A stretch of DNA of 64,000 nucleotides from Pagrus major (taxonomy: Eukaryota > Chordata > Actinopteri > Spariformes > Sparidae). The stretch lies in the NCBI RefSeq assembly GCF_040436345.1, contig NC_133221.1, positions 26,751,508-26,815,507 on the forward strand. Direction: 5' to 3'. Of the stretch, positions 38,301-51,744 are shown one piece after another. Position numbers and translations under genes: made by a program. Numbering within the stretch: position 1 is the first letter of the stretch; every line of letters starts with the position of its first letter. The notes below the pieces were generated by a model that was given only the letters and a program-made list of their open reading frames with translations, ran no database searches and was not told the DNA's origin.

Positions 38301-41300
38301 CATGTGTAGAAAAAGGAAGCAAATTCTTTTGAGGGTGAAAACGATTTGTTACACAACCACTGACCCATCATCTCACAGATCATAGTAGGGCCTGATGGTT
38401 GCGGCCCTGGAAAAGGAAAGTAAATGGTGAGGAAATCACATATTGATTGTTGAGGAAAAGCACAGCCTACTTCTGCTTTACAAGGAAGAAAACAATGACT
38501 GTATTTAACTTATTTTTCTTCTCTTATTCGGTAGCTCTCTCTTTATAGAAAGCCTCACAGACAGAGGAGCCTCTCTTACTTTTCTTACTCTTATAAGTCT
38601 GTGTCAGGTTCTCTGGTTTGTCTGAGCCGATGCTCTTGGTGTAGATGAGCTGTCCAACCCCCTCAGTGTCCACCTTCCTCCCCACCACCTGTCCATTGCG
38701 CAGAATCAGCCGGACAATGTCAGCATCAACCGAGGCATAGATGAATGGAGTGTCGTAACGGGTGCTGAGGCAGTGTTGCTGGACGGCAACCACGGGACAA
38801 GGGCCACAGCGGTATATCCCTGCAGAGAATGATGTGTTTGATCCATTTACTCCCACTTTCAGTTTATTCAATCATGAAAATAAAGAGTTTGTTCATTTAG
38901 TTTGTTTAGGCATTAAAAAAAAATCTGTCAATGTTGATCTTTCTCTTCTGATTAAAATGTCTTCCCCAGAACTACATAGTCCTCCTTTAATTATATTGAA
39001 ATCCAAGTACATGACAGCACTATGTTAAAACCCACTTGGGGCACAGACCTCCACTCGTCTCCTGGGGGGTCGGATCCACCACCTGCCAGCCATCAAACTC
39101 TGGACCGAGGTCTGGTCTCCTCATCCAGCACTCCACCCACACATGGAAGTTCCTGCGAAAAGACACAATAATGGATACAAACATATATACACCAGTAATG
39201 CATACACCAACGAACATGGACATGCATGCACAGAACAGAATACATGACACAGGCAAACTACTGCAAGAACAACAAAGCAGACAATACAAATATGACTCAG
39301 ATATTGACATCGACCAGCAGGCCTCTACTCTTCTCTGGATTCATTTATCATTAGGTTAATGTAGTGTCTGAGTGTTTCTTATACCTTCTGAGCTCTGAGT
39401 GACAGGACAGGATGGGACAGGATCAAATGCTTTCATTTAAGTATATTTGGGAAGGAGACAATGTAGAGATCTCATGTTCAGGATAACAACACATTAGTTC
39501 TGTAGTGTGCTTCAGAGAATAGCTAAAGGAAGAGGCCCACACCAAGGACTGAGGAATTCAGAGGTTCAGTGTATACATTTCCATCTAAGGATAGGAAGAG
39601 GTTCAGGGTTGATTTAATGTACACATTTCCATTTAAGTATACAGAGACTAACATCAACATAGTAACGCACACACCTCCATGTACACGTATTCCCTTGAGA
39701 GAGAGATGTTATGCAGACTCATCCTTTTCTAATAGGATAGAGGGGCCTCAGTTCCCCAAAAAGGTAAACAATTAGAGAAACAGGCAGGCCTGAGCGAATA
39801 GACTCTAAAAAGACACACACACCAGAGAACGGGGGTGATTTTGGTTGATCTCCTAAGACTGAGGGTCTGAGAGGAGTTCTGATAGAGCAGAGGGCAAAGT
39901 ATTTTGGGCATCACTTTGCCAAGATTTGAGAATACCAGGGAGTGGCCACACTCTGGTTCGGACGCTGGCTTGAAATCTGTTTCAATAAAGATTGTTCTAT
40001 CCAATGCACCCAGCCTTGCCTCCGAAGAATCTTTCTATCAACATACTACACACCGACACCTTTCGAGGACAACAGCCCATACACCTCATTAATGTGAAAA
40101 GAGACAACAATGTATTGGATTGTAGTAAAACACACACAAATCAATATAGTGCTTATTGAAGAATGCAGTTTAAAGGCAAGTATAAAGGTTTAACTGTCTT
40201 TGAATGCAAGAGACACAAACCAAATGCTGTCCTTTGACATGTTGAGCTTCTCTCCTGTGCTCGAGTAATATTCTTCAATTGTCGTGTTGCCGTCAGTGTC
40301 GTGGGCTGCGTTAAAAATTGTCACCACCCTAGAGGGAATCCCCAGCACTCTCATCACTGAAAAAAAAAAAAAGTCAGCCTTGAATGTTTGATGGACCAAG
40401 ATCATCTGTATTAAGAAGTTTTTTTAAAAAAAAATCACATGTAGTAGTGTAATAGTGATGATGACAATAGGTCAGTTGACTCAAATGACAAAAAAAAACA
40501 ACCAACCATAAAAAACTACACAAAAAAACCCAACACTTTCTGAATAGTATCTATTTGCAGACAGTTTCAGTTTGTTAGTTTTTACCTCAAAACAGTCTAT
40601 ATTGAAACATCAGTGTCTATCAGCAGACAACAACAGAGGAGAGAGAAAAAATATGTTTGTAATTCATGTAAACCATCATGGTATTAGTTCCTAAATAGGC
40701 CTATATTGTGGTGTCAGAAACATCGCCTCCCCTAAAGGAATAATTCCAGTGCAAATGGAGCTGAATTTTTTTTTAGAAATGTTGCCACTGTTGACCAATG
40801 TGAGAAAGCTTGTATGTAACTCAGTGCAGGCATAACTGTAGAGAACCAGCCAAAAACTGTCTGTATGTTAATTGCATATCACGAGAACCGTTGACCTGAT
40901 CTACTTCACACTTAGCAGGTTTGTTGCTGAGGCCCCACAGGAGCGCAGTGTCAAATTTGGTGCAATTTGGACATACAATATTCATTATTCAATATTAAGA
41001 TATTTTTGAATTAACTGAACACGTGATTTCATGGGGAAGTGGATATAAACAAAATTTCAGCATGGTGCAACAACTTGCTGTAGTAATTTGTTGCGGCCCG
41101 GTACTGATGTAATCACCCAGACATTAAATTGTGAAAATCAAACATGTTTGTTATTTTAGCTGGGCGGCCATTATGAGTCTGTGAGGAGTTCAGGAAGCTT
41201 GAGACTGGATCTGTAAACCCCTCACATTACTAGATTATCTGTGACAAGCTGCATGTTTTGAACAGGCAATGAACCAGTTAAAATTCAATGAGATGCTGAC

Positions 41301-44300
41301 CAACTGCTCTGCATTGGGGGAAAGCTCAATAACACTTAAACGGCCTAAATGCACTCTTGTGTCACAATCATTTAAAGTACCTGTGCAGAGGACAGATGCA
41401 AAGACCCAGCACTGGCCATAGCGCACCGGGTTGCAGTTGGATGAGACCCAGCGGTGAAAGATGTCTGCGCTGCCGCTCCAGTCCGTAGGCCTGACACCAT
41501 CCTTGTAGCTGCCCGACCACTTACCCATCAATATACCCAGGTCATCATTACAATTTACCTTAGACAGGAGGAGAAACTTTGCTGACCTTTCTTTCTTTCA
41601 ATTGCTCAATTCATTTCAGTCATGACAATAATAGTAACAACAACTCTGGTATGAGAGAGAATGCATGTGCACGTTTGTGTATATCTATTGCACATACAGT
41701 ACATCCAGTATTCAAGATTGTTGTCTCTCACCATAGCACAGATCACCCTGCTGAGGTAGATAGGGTCTGCTCGTCGGTAGTAGTCTCTGTTCTTGTCACT
41801 GTGGTGCTGTGGGCTAACCTGTAGGAGCTCCAGACATGCTTCCAGGACCCCAGGCTCATACTGCAGACATGGAAACACAGATGTAGCTGTCCTGAATTCT
41901 TACGGAATGACCTCTTGCCTTCTTAACTTGGCTGGTCTCTCCTTTTTGTCACATTTGATTGACAACAGTTGAGTGTCACATACCTGACCAAACGACCAGG
42001 GACGCCTTCTAACGTTTGAATGGCTACCCATAAACAGCACCCCATAATCACTCGTGATGTACTCTTGTATTTGGGCATTCAGTGGCATGTACACTGGATC
42101 ATCTGAAAAGCAATGAGAGTGTTGTGGAATGACTTTTATAGCAACATAATAGCAGAAACTGCAGGCACTAACAGGAAGGAGTACTGGGACATGGACCCAC
42201 CTTTCAGCCAAGGGTTGCAGAGCAGCACAAATGATCCCACTGCAAAGCTCCTTCTGCTACTTGTGGTCATTATGTGGAGCTGGAGGTTATAAAGACCCAC
42301 CGAGGACAGAACAGGGGAGCAGATGTGGATGGTGACTGACTGAAGAGTCAATTCGTCAGAGAAGATTCTGGCTGACCATCTTTCTGGGTTGAACTGATTG
42401 CCAGAGAACTGGGCTTTGAACTTCTCTGACATGTCACCTGGATGATGAAGGAAAACACTTTTGAATGAAGATTTAATATCGCTTCCCTCTTCAAAATAAA
42501 ATATTTAAATTACAATAAATCATCAGGTCATCAGGTCTGTACATGGTTAGCCTAGCATAGCATAACAATTCTAAGCAGGGATAACCAGCTAACAGTTAGC
42601 CTACCATCACCCATACAGTTCACTAATGATGTCACTGTACGATGTATGTCATTTGTTAAATATGTACACAAAAATAAAAATGAATTCACAATTTGTGGTT
42701 TGTTGCCTGCTGTAAATATTTCATGGCAAGCAACAGCTGGACACAGTGACTATTTAGCCAAAGCTGCTACTTAACTCATTAACACACAAATCCTTAAAAT
42801 CAAAAAATTCAGTTTTTACCTTTTTTTGTGCACGGATTGACGAATGAGATATAATGTGTTAGTCTCATTCAAAAGCATATACGTCTTTCTAAATGTTAAA
42901 TGGGTAAAAGAAGTCAGCAAATTGACTCAGTAATACAGTGGTAGTGTACCTATGTGAAGTTTGCTATTATTAGCTAAGATTTGCAACTATGCTAGTAGAC
43001 TGGGCTACAGGGTGCTTTTTATTGCTATTGAATGTGATTTTTTTTTATAAGAGTAGCTTATTTTTTCTTTATACCTAGCCAAACCTCCAGGACGAGGACC
43101 TGAGTGTGAGGGTTCCACGTCTCGCCAAACAGCAGCTGGATTTTAAATGGTTTCCCTCGTCGCACCACCAGGTGCTTTGTGCTGAGTCCCTCTGTCTCAT
43201 GGGCAGTGTGGTTGTCCTGAGCCTCAAAGTTCACAAACTTCAGGTGGCAGTGGTCTGTGTCAGTGCCTGTAAAAACAGTACATGTAAACAGTGCATTGAT
43301 CTGACGACTATAAGAAACATTGTTTTCACTCTCAGGAACCATCACAGTGATCTATAGAGAACAATAAAAGTGGAGCAGGAGTAGAAATAAAAGAGAGAAG
43401 GGAAGAAGGGATGTTGTGAAATGAAGGTCAAAGACATTTTGGTGTGTTGGTGAATGGTAACACTTTATTTGGATAGTCCGCCTACAGAGAGTTTATAGAG
43501 TATTTGTAACACTTCAACAGTTTAGTATATGTGACAATTCTTGAACATACCAACATATCCTCAAAATAATTTTGTTGAACATGAACTATTCACTCAACCT
43601 GTTATACAGATGTTAAATTTTGAACAAACATCAGTGTTAGATATTCTATTAATTTGTATGTTCAAGGTTCAACATCTTCAGTATTGAAAAAGAAACAGCA
43701 ACATCTGTGTATATAATGTTGAACATCAAATGAGCATTAGAATGTTCAACAAAGATTCAAGAAATGTTTAGTGAATATTCACGTTGAACATTTGTATAGC
43801 AGGTTGAATGAATAGTTCAACAAAATTATTCTGAAAATATGTAGGTATGTTCAAGAATTGTCACATAAACTCAATAGGTAATCTGTTAAACACCTACAGT
43901 CAAAGCAAAATAGTTGAATTGTTGAATCTCAATTAATAAGCTGTTTAAATATTATAAACACTCTGTTAACTTTTTGTCAACAGAGTATCCAAGTAGTGTT
44001 ATCGATGAAACACATGTAATGTAATGCCTCTGTGTCACATACCTTTAACAGACTGTCCTCACATTCCGTCACATGCTCTACTTTGTTTGCAACCATGCGA
44101 TTTACATTCATAACTGTGAGTCTTTGTGCACTTATTGACAACTGAAGACAAACACTGGAGTCAACAACTAAATAAATAATAGCTGCACATGAATAATCTA
44201 AACTGGGATAGGGTTAAGGTTTGTTAGAAAGTGTCTTGAGGGTTAGGGTTAGGAACCTGAATGAAAAGTTAATGAAAAGTCAAAAGCATGCACATAACTT

Positions 44301-44386
44301 TCTCTGGAGCAGAGAAACCTTAAAGATAAGATACACAAAGTGAACTCACCACAGGTGTCTTTTACTGTCTGTTGCATGTAGTCCAT
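32343..44386 (-). CDS. Transglutaminase (TGM2-like), tandem copy B, complete
   Basis: Calcium-dependent protein-glutamine gamma-glutamyltransferase (family knowledge); it cross-links Gln to Lys side chains. Coding exons in transcript order: 44350-44386, 43075-43266, 42201-42437, 41984-42102, 41732-41860, 41381-41558, 40221-40356, 39049-39152, 38580-38819, 37444-37491, 35739-35966, 35380-35540, 34767-34906, 32343-32499. All junctions are GT-AG and in phase, giving 2106 nt and 701 residues (human TGM2 has 687). Domains: beta-sandwich about 13-155, catalytic core about 156-457, two beta-barrels from about 474. The triad is Cys288 (in YGQCWVF), His346 (in NFHVW) and Asp369 (in VVDPTPQ), with the same spacing as human Cys277-His335-Asp358. 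Trp265 matches the transition-state Trp. There is no signal peptide. ATG 44386 is chosen because it lies downstream of a TATA-like box; an upstream in-frame ATG at 44452 overlaps that box. The exact paralogue is uncertain (tgm2-like or tgm5-like). Confidence 0.9.
33558..34048. mobile_element. Palindromic MITE, full length in copy B
   Basis: The left end CACTGCAAAATCTGACAAAG is mirrored by CTTTGTCAGATTTTGCAGTG at the right end. A nested hairpin (GATTACCTCAGAATTACCAA with its inverted copy, about 33905-33995) lies inside. Copy A keeps only the left half (about 17406-17657). Confidence 0.7.
38011..38200. mobile_element. MITE in copy B intron
   Basis: Orthologous to 20883-21072; same ends, with a few substitutions. 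Confidence 0.45.
39360..40088 (+). mobile_element. Solo LTR in a transglutaminase copy B intron
   Basis: A 729-bp insertion starting TG and ending CA, flanked by TTAA on both sides (39356-39359 and 40089-40092). The matching intron of copy A near 22205 has the uninterrupted site. An AATAAA lies near the right end (about 39984), followed by a short R/U5-like stretch, so the plus strand is the likely sense. The retroelement class (Gypsy-like or endogenous retrovirus) cannot be decided without internal sequence. Confidence 0.75.
43456..44004. mobile_element. Palindromic MITE in intron 1 of copy B
   Basis: The left end GGTAACACTTTATTTGGATAG is mirrored by an inverted GATACTC-type TAGTGTTATC at the right. 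The interior is a long imperfect palindrome (ACATACCAACATATCCTC with its inverted match near 43840). It belongs to the block missing from copy A. Confidence 0.6.
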
Positions 44387-44449
44387 TGTCTGAAGGTGTG
44401 GCAGAGTTACAGGTGTCTGAAGGAATGACAAGCAGGATCCACCACCCCA

Positions 44450-44484
44450 CATATAAACATCTCACTCTCCCTCACTCACATTGG
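44450..44484 (-). promoter_or_regulatory. Core promoter of transglutaminase copy B (CCAAT + TATA-like)
   Basis: Read on the minus strand, an inverted ATTGG (CCAAT box) at 44480-44484 is followed by a TATA-like TTTATATG at about 44450-44458, some 65-70 bp upstream of ATG 44386. This spacing allows a start site near 44425 and a short leader. Copy A keeps both boxes (CCAAT 25461-25465, TATA-like 25430-25438), although the sequence just downstream is deleted. Inferred from motif and position only. Confidence 0.45.
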
Positions 44485-46621
44485 TCAACAGTGGCAAACC
44501 ACACCCCAAAGTTTAGAAGCAATCATAGCAGCCTGGGGAGCAGCAGCAAGTGATGATGGTATCTTAAAAAAATACAGTTTACCTAACGTTCAGTTTAGTT
44601 ATGTAAAGACCTTTCACCAGAAAGGGATATGACTATAGCAGGAGTAAATAGCTAAAACAAGCACAATGAAGTCAAGTGCAACAGCCCTGTAATAAATACT
44701 ACCTACTGTATGTAAAACGTATAATATTTGTTTTATTAGTTCTGACACAGACGGTTGCTAATTGAACTATGTTACAAAATGTTCAATCACGTTCATCACT
44801 TACCACAGCCTCAGTTTCACGTTCAGGCTTATATAATATGAGGTTGTTGGTCGCATGATGCTCATTGATTTGAGGTCATATTTTATTACCACATCACTGC
44901 AAATACTCATCACAAAGTCACATTTAATAGAGAATTAACTGTTTATTTTGACATATTTATGCACTACATGACTGGGTTTTCCTGCTGGTTTACTGTCCCT
45001 CCAGCAGCATAAATTAACATTAAGTCAGGCAGTGATAATCTCACTCTCTCAGTCCTTGATTTCCCAACTTTTCCTATGACAATAGTAAAATAGTGTGTAG
45101 TACATTTCCTGCAGTACAAGTATGAATTGATTGATTAATTGATTGATAATAACCATCAATAATGAATGGCAAACGTATAGTTAATTAAACTTCAACTAAT
45201 TAACTAATTTAACCGTTGAAAAACAATGAAATGCCTTGTAAAACATACTCAGTTATGAGTTATAGGTTATTATAAGGTATTACAAGTTTCTTTTCACAGG
45301 CTTAAAACTGATCACGTTTAATTGCTCATTTTGATTCCATGTACTGGATTTGTTTTTGAAAACTACTCAAAATTTCCGGATGTAGGTCTGATTAATCAAA
45401 GTTTTCACATGAACTGTCTATGGAGAAACAATTTGTAATGATGCCTGTAATGACACACCTTTCTCTGGAAAAGTGAAAACATCTGCAGGTGTGGCAACTG
45501 CCTGAAGAAATGACCATACCCTGACGCAATCATGATGATGCATGCAGGTAGTATGACTTATTTCATTTTGCATTAAAGCCGACAAAGTCCTATTCATTAA
45601 CCATTTCAAAATGAGATTGTGGGTTGTTGATGAATGTTCTCAGTCATCCAGGTCATGGTAATTCTAAGTGCTGTATCAGACGTTCAGTTTCTTGCAGACG
45701 TTTCACCTCTCATCCAAGAGGCTTGTTCAGTTCTAACTAACTGGATGAGAGTCTCTAAGGCTTTGGGTTCAATAATGCTTTGAAAAAATGCTTTAAGCGG
45801 TATCTCAGTGCATGTTTTCAATCCAGTAAAGCAATACAGAAAAATGAAAGATATGGAGTTTCATCATGTCACTCTGTTGGGACCCACAGATGATGTCGTT
45901 CACTGTGGATTTCAAAATGGACTCAGTTTCTTTTAAATTTGAACTCAGTTTCCCAGAATTCCCCAGTCTTCACAGCTAGGTGCTAATTCAGCTTTGAGCT
46001 ATTATTGGTCAAGGTGACAGACCCCCCTCTGACCAGATAGTCAAAACTCCAGCTCCTTCCTTTGTTCTCTCTCTTCTCCACCTCTCTCCCCACGGGCCTG
46101 CCTGCCCTCAAGTTCTCTTCTTCTGAATTCTTCTGGGCCTAACAGCTGCTGAGAGCTGCAAGCTACATTTCCAGCAGGCCAAAATAACTTCTCCTCACTG
46201 CAGCGACACAAGGTCCTGCTAGTATTCCAGATCAGTTAGCACCAGCAGCTGCGATGCAAAGCTTCCCAGCTAACTCCACAATCTGAGGAACACAAAGTAA
46301 GTTAGCACCGAGCTGCTATTCCTGCAAAGGAAAGGAGGGACCAGTTTCCTCCATCTGCTGTCTTTCATCAGACCTTGCCCAGCAAGAACAGCATTGTCCA
46401 ACATTGGAATTCCAACCTTCTCCACCAGCACCTTTTCTTTAAAGACTGGTAATGTTGAACTGGGCCTAGATAGCACACAGCATAACATAGCAAGGCGAAG
46501 CACAGGACTTTTAACTCTGGTTGATGTAATGCACATGTGTTCAATCTATGTGTTTGTTCACTGTTTTGGTGTTTTTGGTGTTAAAGGTTAAACAGACTGA
46601 TCCGCAAGGGCCAGTGACGTT

Positions 46622-46908
46622 ATGGGAGTGGAGCTGGACACTCTGACGGTGGTGTCAGAGAGGAGGATGCTGTCCAAGTTACATGTCATCTTGGACAATG
46701 GCTCTCATCCACTCCATGACGTGGTGGTCAGCCACAGGAGTACATTCAGCACTGATCCCACCAAGATGCCCAAGAGCGCCACAGGAAATCATTCCTGCCT
46801 GTGGCTATCAAACTGTTTAATTCCTCACTCTGAGTGTGGCATTATTGCTCTGTATATATGTACATTTCTTGTATTTTTGTTTTGTTTTTGTTGATATAGA
46901 TATTATTA

Positions 46909-46954
<46 letters not shown>

Positions 46955-47079
46955 TATTACTATTATTACTATTATTATTATTATTTCTGCATATTCTGAA
47001 CTTTGAATGGGAGCAGCTGTAACACAAACAATTTCCCCTTGGGGATAATAAAGTATTTCTGATTCTGATTCTGATTATT
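46622..47079 (+). mobile_element. LINE 3' end in copy B upstream region
   Basis: Duplicate of 28826-29256 with a longer (ATT)n tract (about 46909-46984). It was present before the segmental duplication. Confidence 0.65.
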
Positions 47080-48167
47080 GTGATCTCAGGTCAGGTTATT
47101 GGTAGTTTGCTTTGCTACATGGTTAATTTTGATGTCGGTTGAATTATGCTTCACACAGACTCTCTCAGGGTTTTTGCATGCAACTAACCATCTTCTATAA
47201 CCTGGCATCTTGTCACACGCACACACACTCCTTCAGCCTGGAGCATATCACACCCACATGTGGTATCAGTGAGCACATGATGCAAGAACCAACACTGTTC
47301 CTTTGTTCTGCCAAACACACACACACGCACACCTGTATATAGTACATGTTAGTTGGATTGTGTGTTTTCATCTTTGTGTTAAATAACAGACTTTTTGAAC
47401 CTTCATGCTGTCCACTTAATATTGTACAAGAGTGAATGTTGCCAACCTCTACTCTGTCAAGGATTTCAAAATCCTTCGACCATTACAGCTGTTATGGTAA
47501 TTTTGGTTGTTACAAACAGTTTAGTACCTTTTTCTGAGACTGATTTGGTGAATTGGCTATATTTTCCCTTCTTCAAGGGTGGTGCCCCGAGGTGATCTAA
47601 TGTAAATTGGATCTATTTTTTATCATAATTAACAATTATCCCTGATAATCATTAATTTATTATTGATAGCCAAATTTAACCCAAAACTCCCTATTAAATG
47701 TTGCATGAAGTACAACAACTCATTTCCACACACTGACAGATCACTCATCCACTACATGCCTTGCCTACAGCAGTCCCATAAGTTGTCTTGTGACAATGTG
47801 TCTTAGCAGGGTGTTTCCACAAGCACAACTTTCTCTGGAAAGGTGTGATGAGTAATTGGAAATCCGTCCAGCAGCTCTACAGCTCCCTCTGTCGGTCGAT
47901 CAGTCAAAAAGTATTTATGATAATAATAGGATCTGATTGGTTGAATTTCCTTTCCAAACAGTCCCTGGCAGCTCATTTCTAGATGGGTCAGCGTAACAAA
48001 ACGTCCATATCAAGTTAGTGTCCACCCCAACTGCAACTTTCTGTCAAAATCCTGTGTGTACCTGGTTTTTGTGTATTTTTTTTATTTTTATAAATCTGGT
48101 AAACATGAACAGTAAAATCACATCTTGCACCAACACAAGTGTGGTACACTGCTCTGAAAATACCACA

Positions 48168-48556
48168 AATTCATGCTCCAAACAAATGGGGGGCAGCATA
48201 TCACCAGAGTAACTGCAGTTAGCTGGTTAGCTCAATTGGCCATGCAGCTAGTGCTCCTATTAGCTGACTCTGTGCAGACTGGGAGCTCGGACAGCGGGGG
48301 AGTGTCAGTGTGTCTACGATTGGACTATCATCTCTTGGGGTACAAAGTGATTTGAGGCTTGTTGGTTAGCATGTCAGCTTCAGTAGATATCTCTGCAAGA
48401 TGGTACATAGATGTCAATAACAAATGGCTAAACAGTTATTTCTTCACATTTTGTTAGTAATTGTAGTTAATTTTTGAATGTTTTAAATCGGTGTTTTTTA
48501 ATCCTGGTCCTGACACTGAACTTTAAACAAAATTTTTTTACATATTGCACCTTAAA
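48168..48556. mobile_element. Second copy of the GGTGCAAT MITE, left end truncated
   Basis: Matches the interior and right end of 1323-1658, ending CATATTGCACCTTAAA. It starts right at the right edge of segmental duplication copy B, and a short GGTGCAATATGTGA left end sits beside the edge of copy A near 30402. Confidence 0.55.
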
Positions 48557-51138
48557 GTTATGTCAAATTAAAGCAAATGGTCAAAGCGGATAGTTTATTC
48601 TTGGTGTCAGATTGACGTTTGTGTCACAGAAAAACAAGATGTGGTACAAATGGGTCGAATAAAAATAGTTAACTTTTTATTTTTGTCAAAGCAAATTTGA
48701 TACAAAAGGGCATATTGGGGCCCATTAATAATTTGCAAGTACAAACCTGTATTTTTTTGTTTTGTTTTTACCCAGTATGTAGTGACAAAAATAAGATTTG
48801 TAGAACAAAAAACAGAATAACTGTGATTGATTGTTAAGTTGCTGGATAAGTTTCCCTTAAAAGCACTTTGAACAGCGACTGGATCAGGGTTGAAGTCAAT
48901 TCACCTTCGATCTGTTAAACCACAGAAATGTTTTCAATTAAAAATGAACGCTTTACTGTTATTTATAGTGTTGTATACCTTGGATCAAATGTCATATTAC
49001 ATTATGAATTCAATATAGCCCTCACCCGTTATTTCAGGTTGGGTTGTGCCTTGACTCCTATAATTCCCAAAGATCAAAGTATCTTTTAGTTTAACTGAAG
49101 GTGATTTGATTTCAACCCTGGTACAATTAAAACTTGAACTTTTTTTCAAACAAAACACCTCAAAACATTGCATTCCATCACCACGGCCGCACACACAACA
49201 AAATCCTGATTGAATATTCATTAACAATAAATGTTTCACCTCAACAAGGCACTGCGTTTGTCCTGCAGAGAACCAAAACATGACACAAATTTGACAAACG
49301 CTGACAAGATGAACTGCTCACATTCTGCGAATAAAGTTGATCAGTTTCAAAAAAATACGATACAATCTAAGGGTTACACAGGTTATAAATGAAGCCTAAC
49401 ATTTTAATGGCCTGCAGTGCTGCTGTCATTTGAAAACTCCTCTGATGCTGTTGAAATTACACACTGGATTTTCAGGTTTCCAGAGAGCTGACAAGAAAGG
49501 AAACATTTAAGAAAACAAAAGATGACTAGTTGTAAGGTTTTCACACATTGACATGGCAGTCTGAGGCACCCAAAGGCTACAATATAATACATGTACAACC
49601 TTAGATTAGCAATGTTGCCTGCAACATGGAGATCACTTCAATCTAACGTGATGTGACAGAGAAAGCCCTGATTAAAGACAATATTCATTCATTAAGTTAC
49701 ACATTAGTCAGTTCAGTCAAAATGACAAATATTCTGTATTTCTGAATATTTGTCTTTTGAGAAATATTTTTTTGCATCATTAACCAATGCAAAGGTTGCA
49801 CATGCACAACAGGTAGGACAGGGAAATATATTCTCTATGGGAGACAAAACATGGCAAAATATAAACACAACTAATGAGATGCTAATTTACAGACAAAGTA
49901 CTTCTTCTCACCACTAAAGGACACATTTATAAATGCACAATTAGCTTAAATTTACCACGTAAAAGGTCTAAAGTTGCTTCCTGCCAGAAAATTAATGAAA
50001 AAAAATAGTACCTTTTTTTTTTCTCTTAAAACTTTTTTTTTTAAATAAATATGAAATTCAACAAACAATTTCCACACACACATGCACACACACACAATAA
50101 AACCCAATACTTCAGGAATGCAAAATTATGTTAGCTTACATAACTTAAAACAAGAAGAAAAAAAGTTTGATGCAGACATTTCTAACCAGAACAGTACAGA
50201 CACGTAGCCATCTCATACTCTGAGTAAATGATGTGAAAACATCTTTGTTATTGCTGCTTGTTTCAACTGGAAATCAATGAAAGTGAAGACGGAGCCTGAT
50301 GTGACTATTGTACAAAAACAAGAAGGAACTGATCCTACTGGGGGCCGAGATAAGATATCACAGGTACCTCCCTTCACATGGTAGAGGTCATTGATTTAAG
50401 GCATGAACTTACTCGAATGATTTGAAGTGCATATTTAACATAACAGGAGTCAATCACTTCTACTTAACCCTTCCTGAAGACATCACTGCTCTACCACTGA
50501 TCAGATTCGTAAAACGCAAAGCAGCTGTGTTTAATTCACCTACCATGATAAACAGACAACACTGAGTGCTTTCAGAAGACGTGCAGTTGAGAATGTACGG
50601 GTTGTCCACATAACACTAACAGATGGGTGGTTTGGGGATCAGTCATCTACAGGCATCTGGTGAACCTTTCTCTCTTGAACCCTTGGCTGAAGAAGTTGAA
50701 AGAAAAAACTAAAACACACACACACACACCGTCTGCAAGCATTTTCCACACCTGTAAAAACCTATTATCAACCTACACGACACCCATGAGATGCATCTAA
50801 AACGGTTACACTCTCACACGTTTGCATCGAAAACATCGATTTAAGACTTCGCTCTGCTCCGAACACCTGAGACTATGGCTAAACGCCTAGCAAACTAATA
50901 GAGAAACAACAGATTCAGTATTAGTTTTGACTTGCTAACATGACTGCAGCAAACTATTATCACCTGGTTTCCGACACACCAACTAAACATGCTGACCTTT
51001 CAGATTTGATTTGTTTATTTTTCCTTCAAAACCACATTACTGTCTCTACCTTTGTCCTTCAGACTCTTTAAATGGCTTTTCTCCAGATGACCAAAGGAAA
51101 TGTGTCTTTTGTCCCGTCCCCTCAGATTTGACTTTAAA

Positions 51139-51196
51139 CTCAGAATTCAGATTTTTTTTTCTGTTTAAAAAAAGTTTAAAAATCTGAATTCTGAGA
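51139..51196. repeat. Short hairpin (inverted repeat)
   Basis: CTCAGAATTCAGATTTTT and AAAAATCTGAATTCTGAG form near-perfect arms separated by about 18 bp. Confidence 0.7.
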
Positions 51197-51744
51197 AAAA
51201 AGTCTGAACTAAATTTATCTGATTTCTTTTTTTTTTTACAGTGGCCCTAACTCTCTTTCATAGTTATCTAAATATTGTTACAAATAATTTGAAGAAAGAT
51301 GAGGGTCCCCAAAAGCATCTTTAGTTCTTGTTTGTGTTCAGATCCATGAAGGCAGCCCATCTGTTGGTCAGTGGGTTCGTTGGGCAATTAAAATGGACCT
51401 CGACCTGGACCTCTTATCATCAAGTTGGTGGCAATGACACCTCGAATGTCGCTGTCAGATGCAGAGACTTTAGAGAAAGCAGTCATTTAGGATTCCAGTG
51501 TTTTAGACAAAACTGATCATTGATGGAGAAGCCTTTACGTTTGTGCTTGTGATGACTTTTATCACTATGGGGAAACTGCACCATAGCTCCAAGATGCTTT
51601 TGGACAGCTCGGCACTGAATTGGCACAGTTCATAATGCTGGTTTCCCTGAAGAAGCTTTTCCATTTTTGAGAAAAAAAACTTCAGACTCGAGCCATCCGA
51701 GAAACCAGCCTTATAAGCTGTAGCATGTAAGGTAATTGGTGTAA

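Larger units (their letters stand above)
31321..48162. repeat. Segmental duplication, copy B (about 16.8 kb)
   Basis: Direct repeat of 16358-30367. Sequence private to copy B includes a GIY-YIG/Penelope-like fragment (about 31640-32095), 32970-33540, the right half of a MITE (33790-34160), 34320-34680, 36830-37110, a solo LTR (39360-40088), about 41137-41245, and 42842-44228, which holds exon 2. Confidence 0.9.

Noticed and set aside
46842-47027. Poly-Asn open frame
   Set aside because: Translation of an ATT microsatellite.
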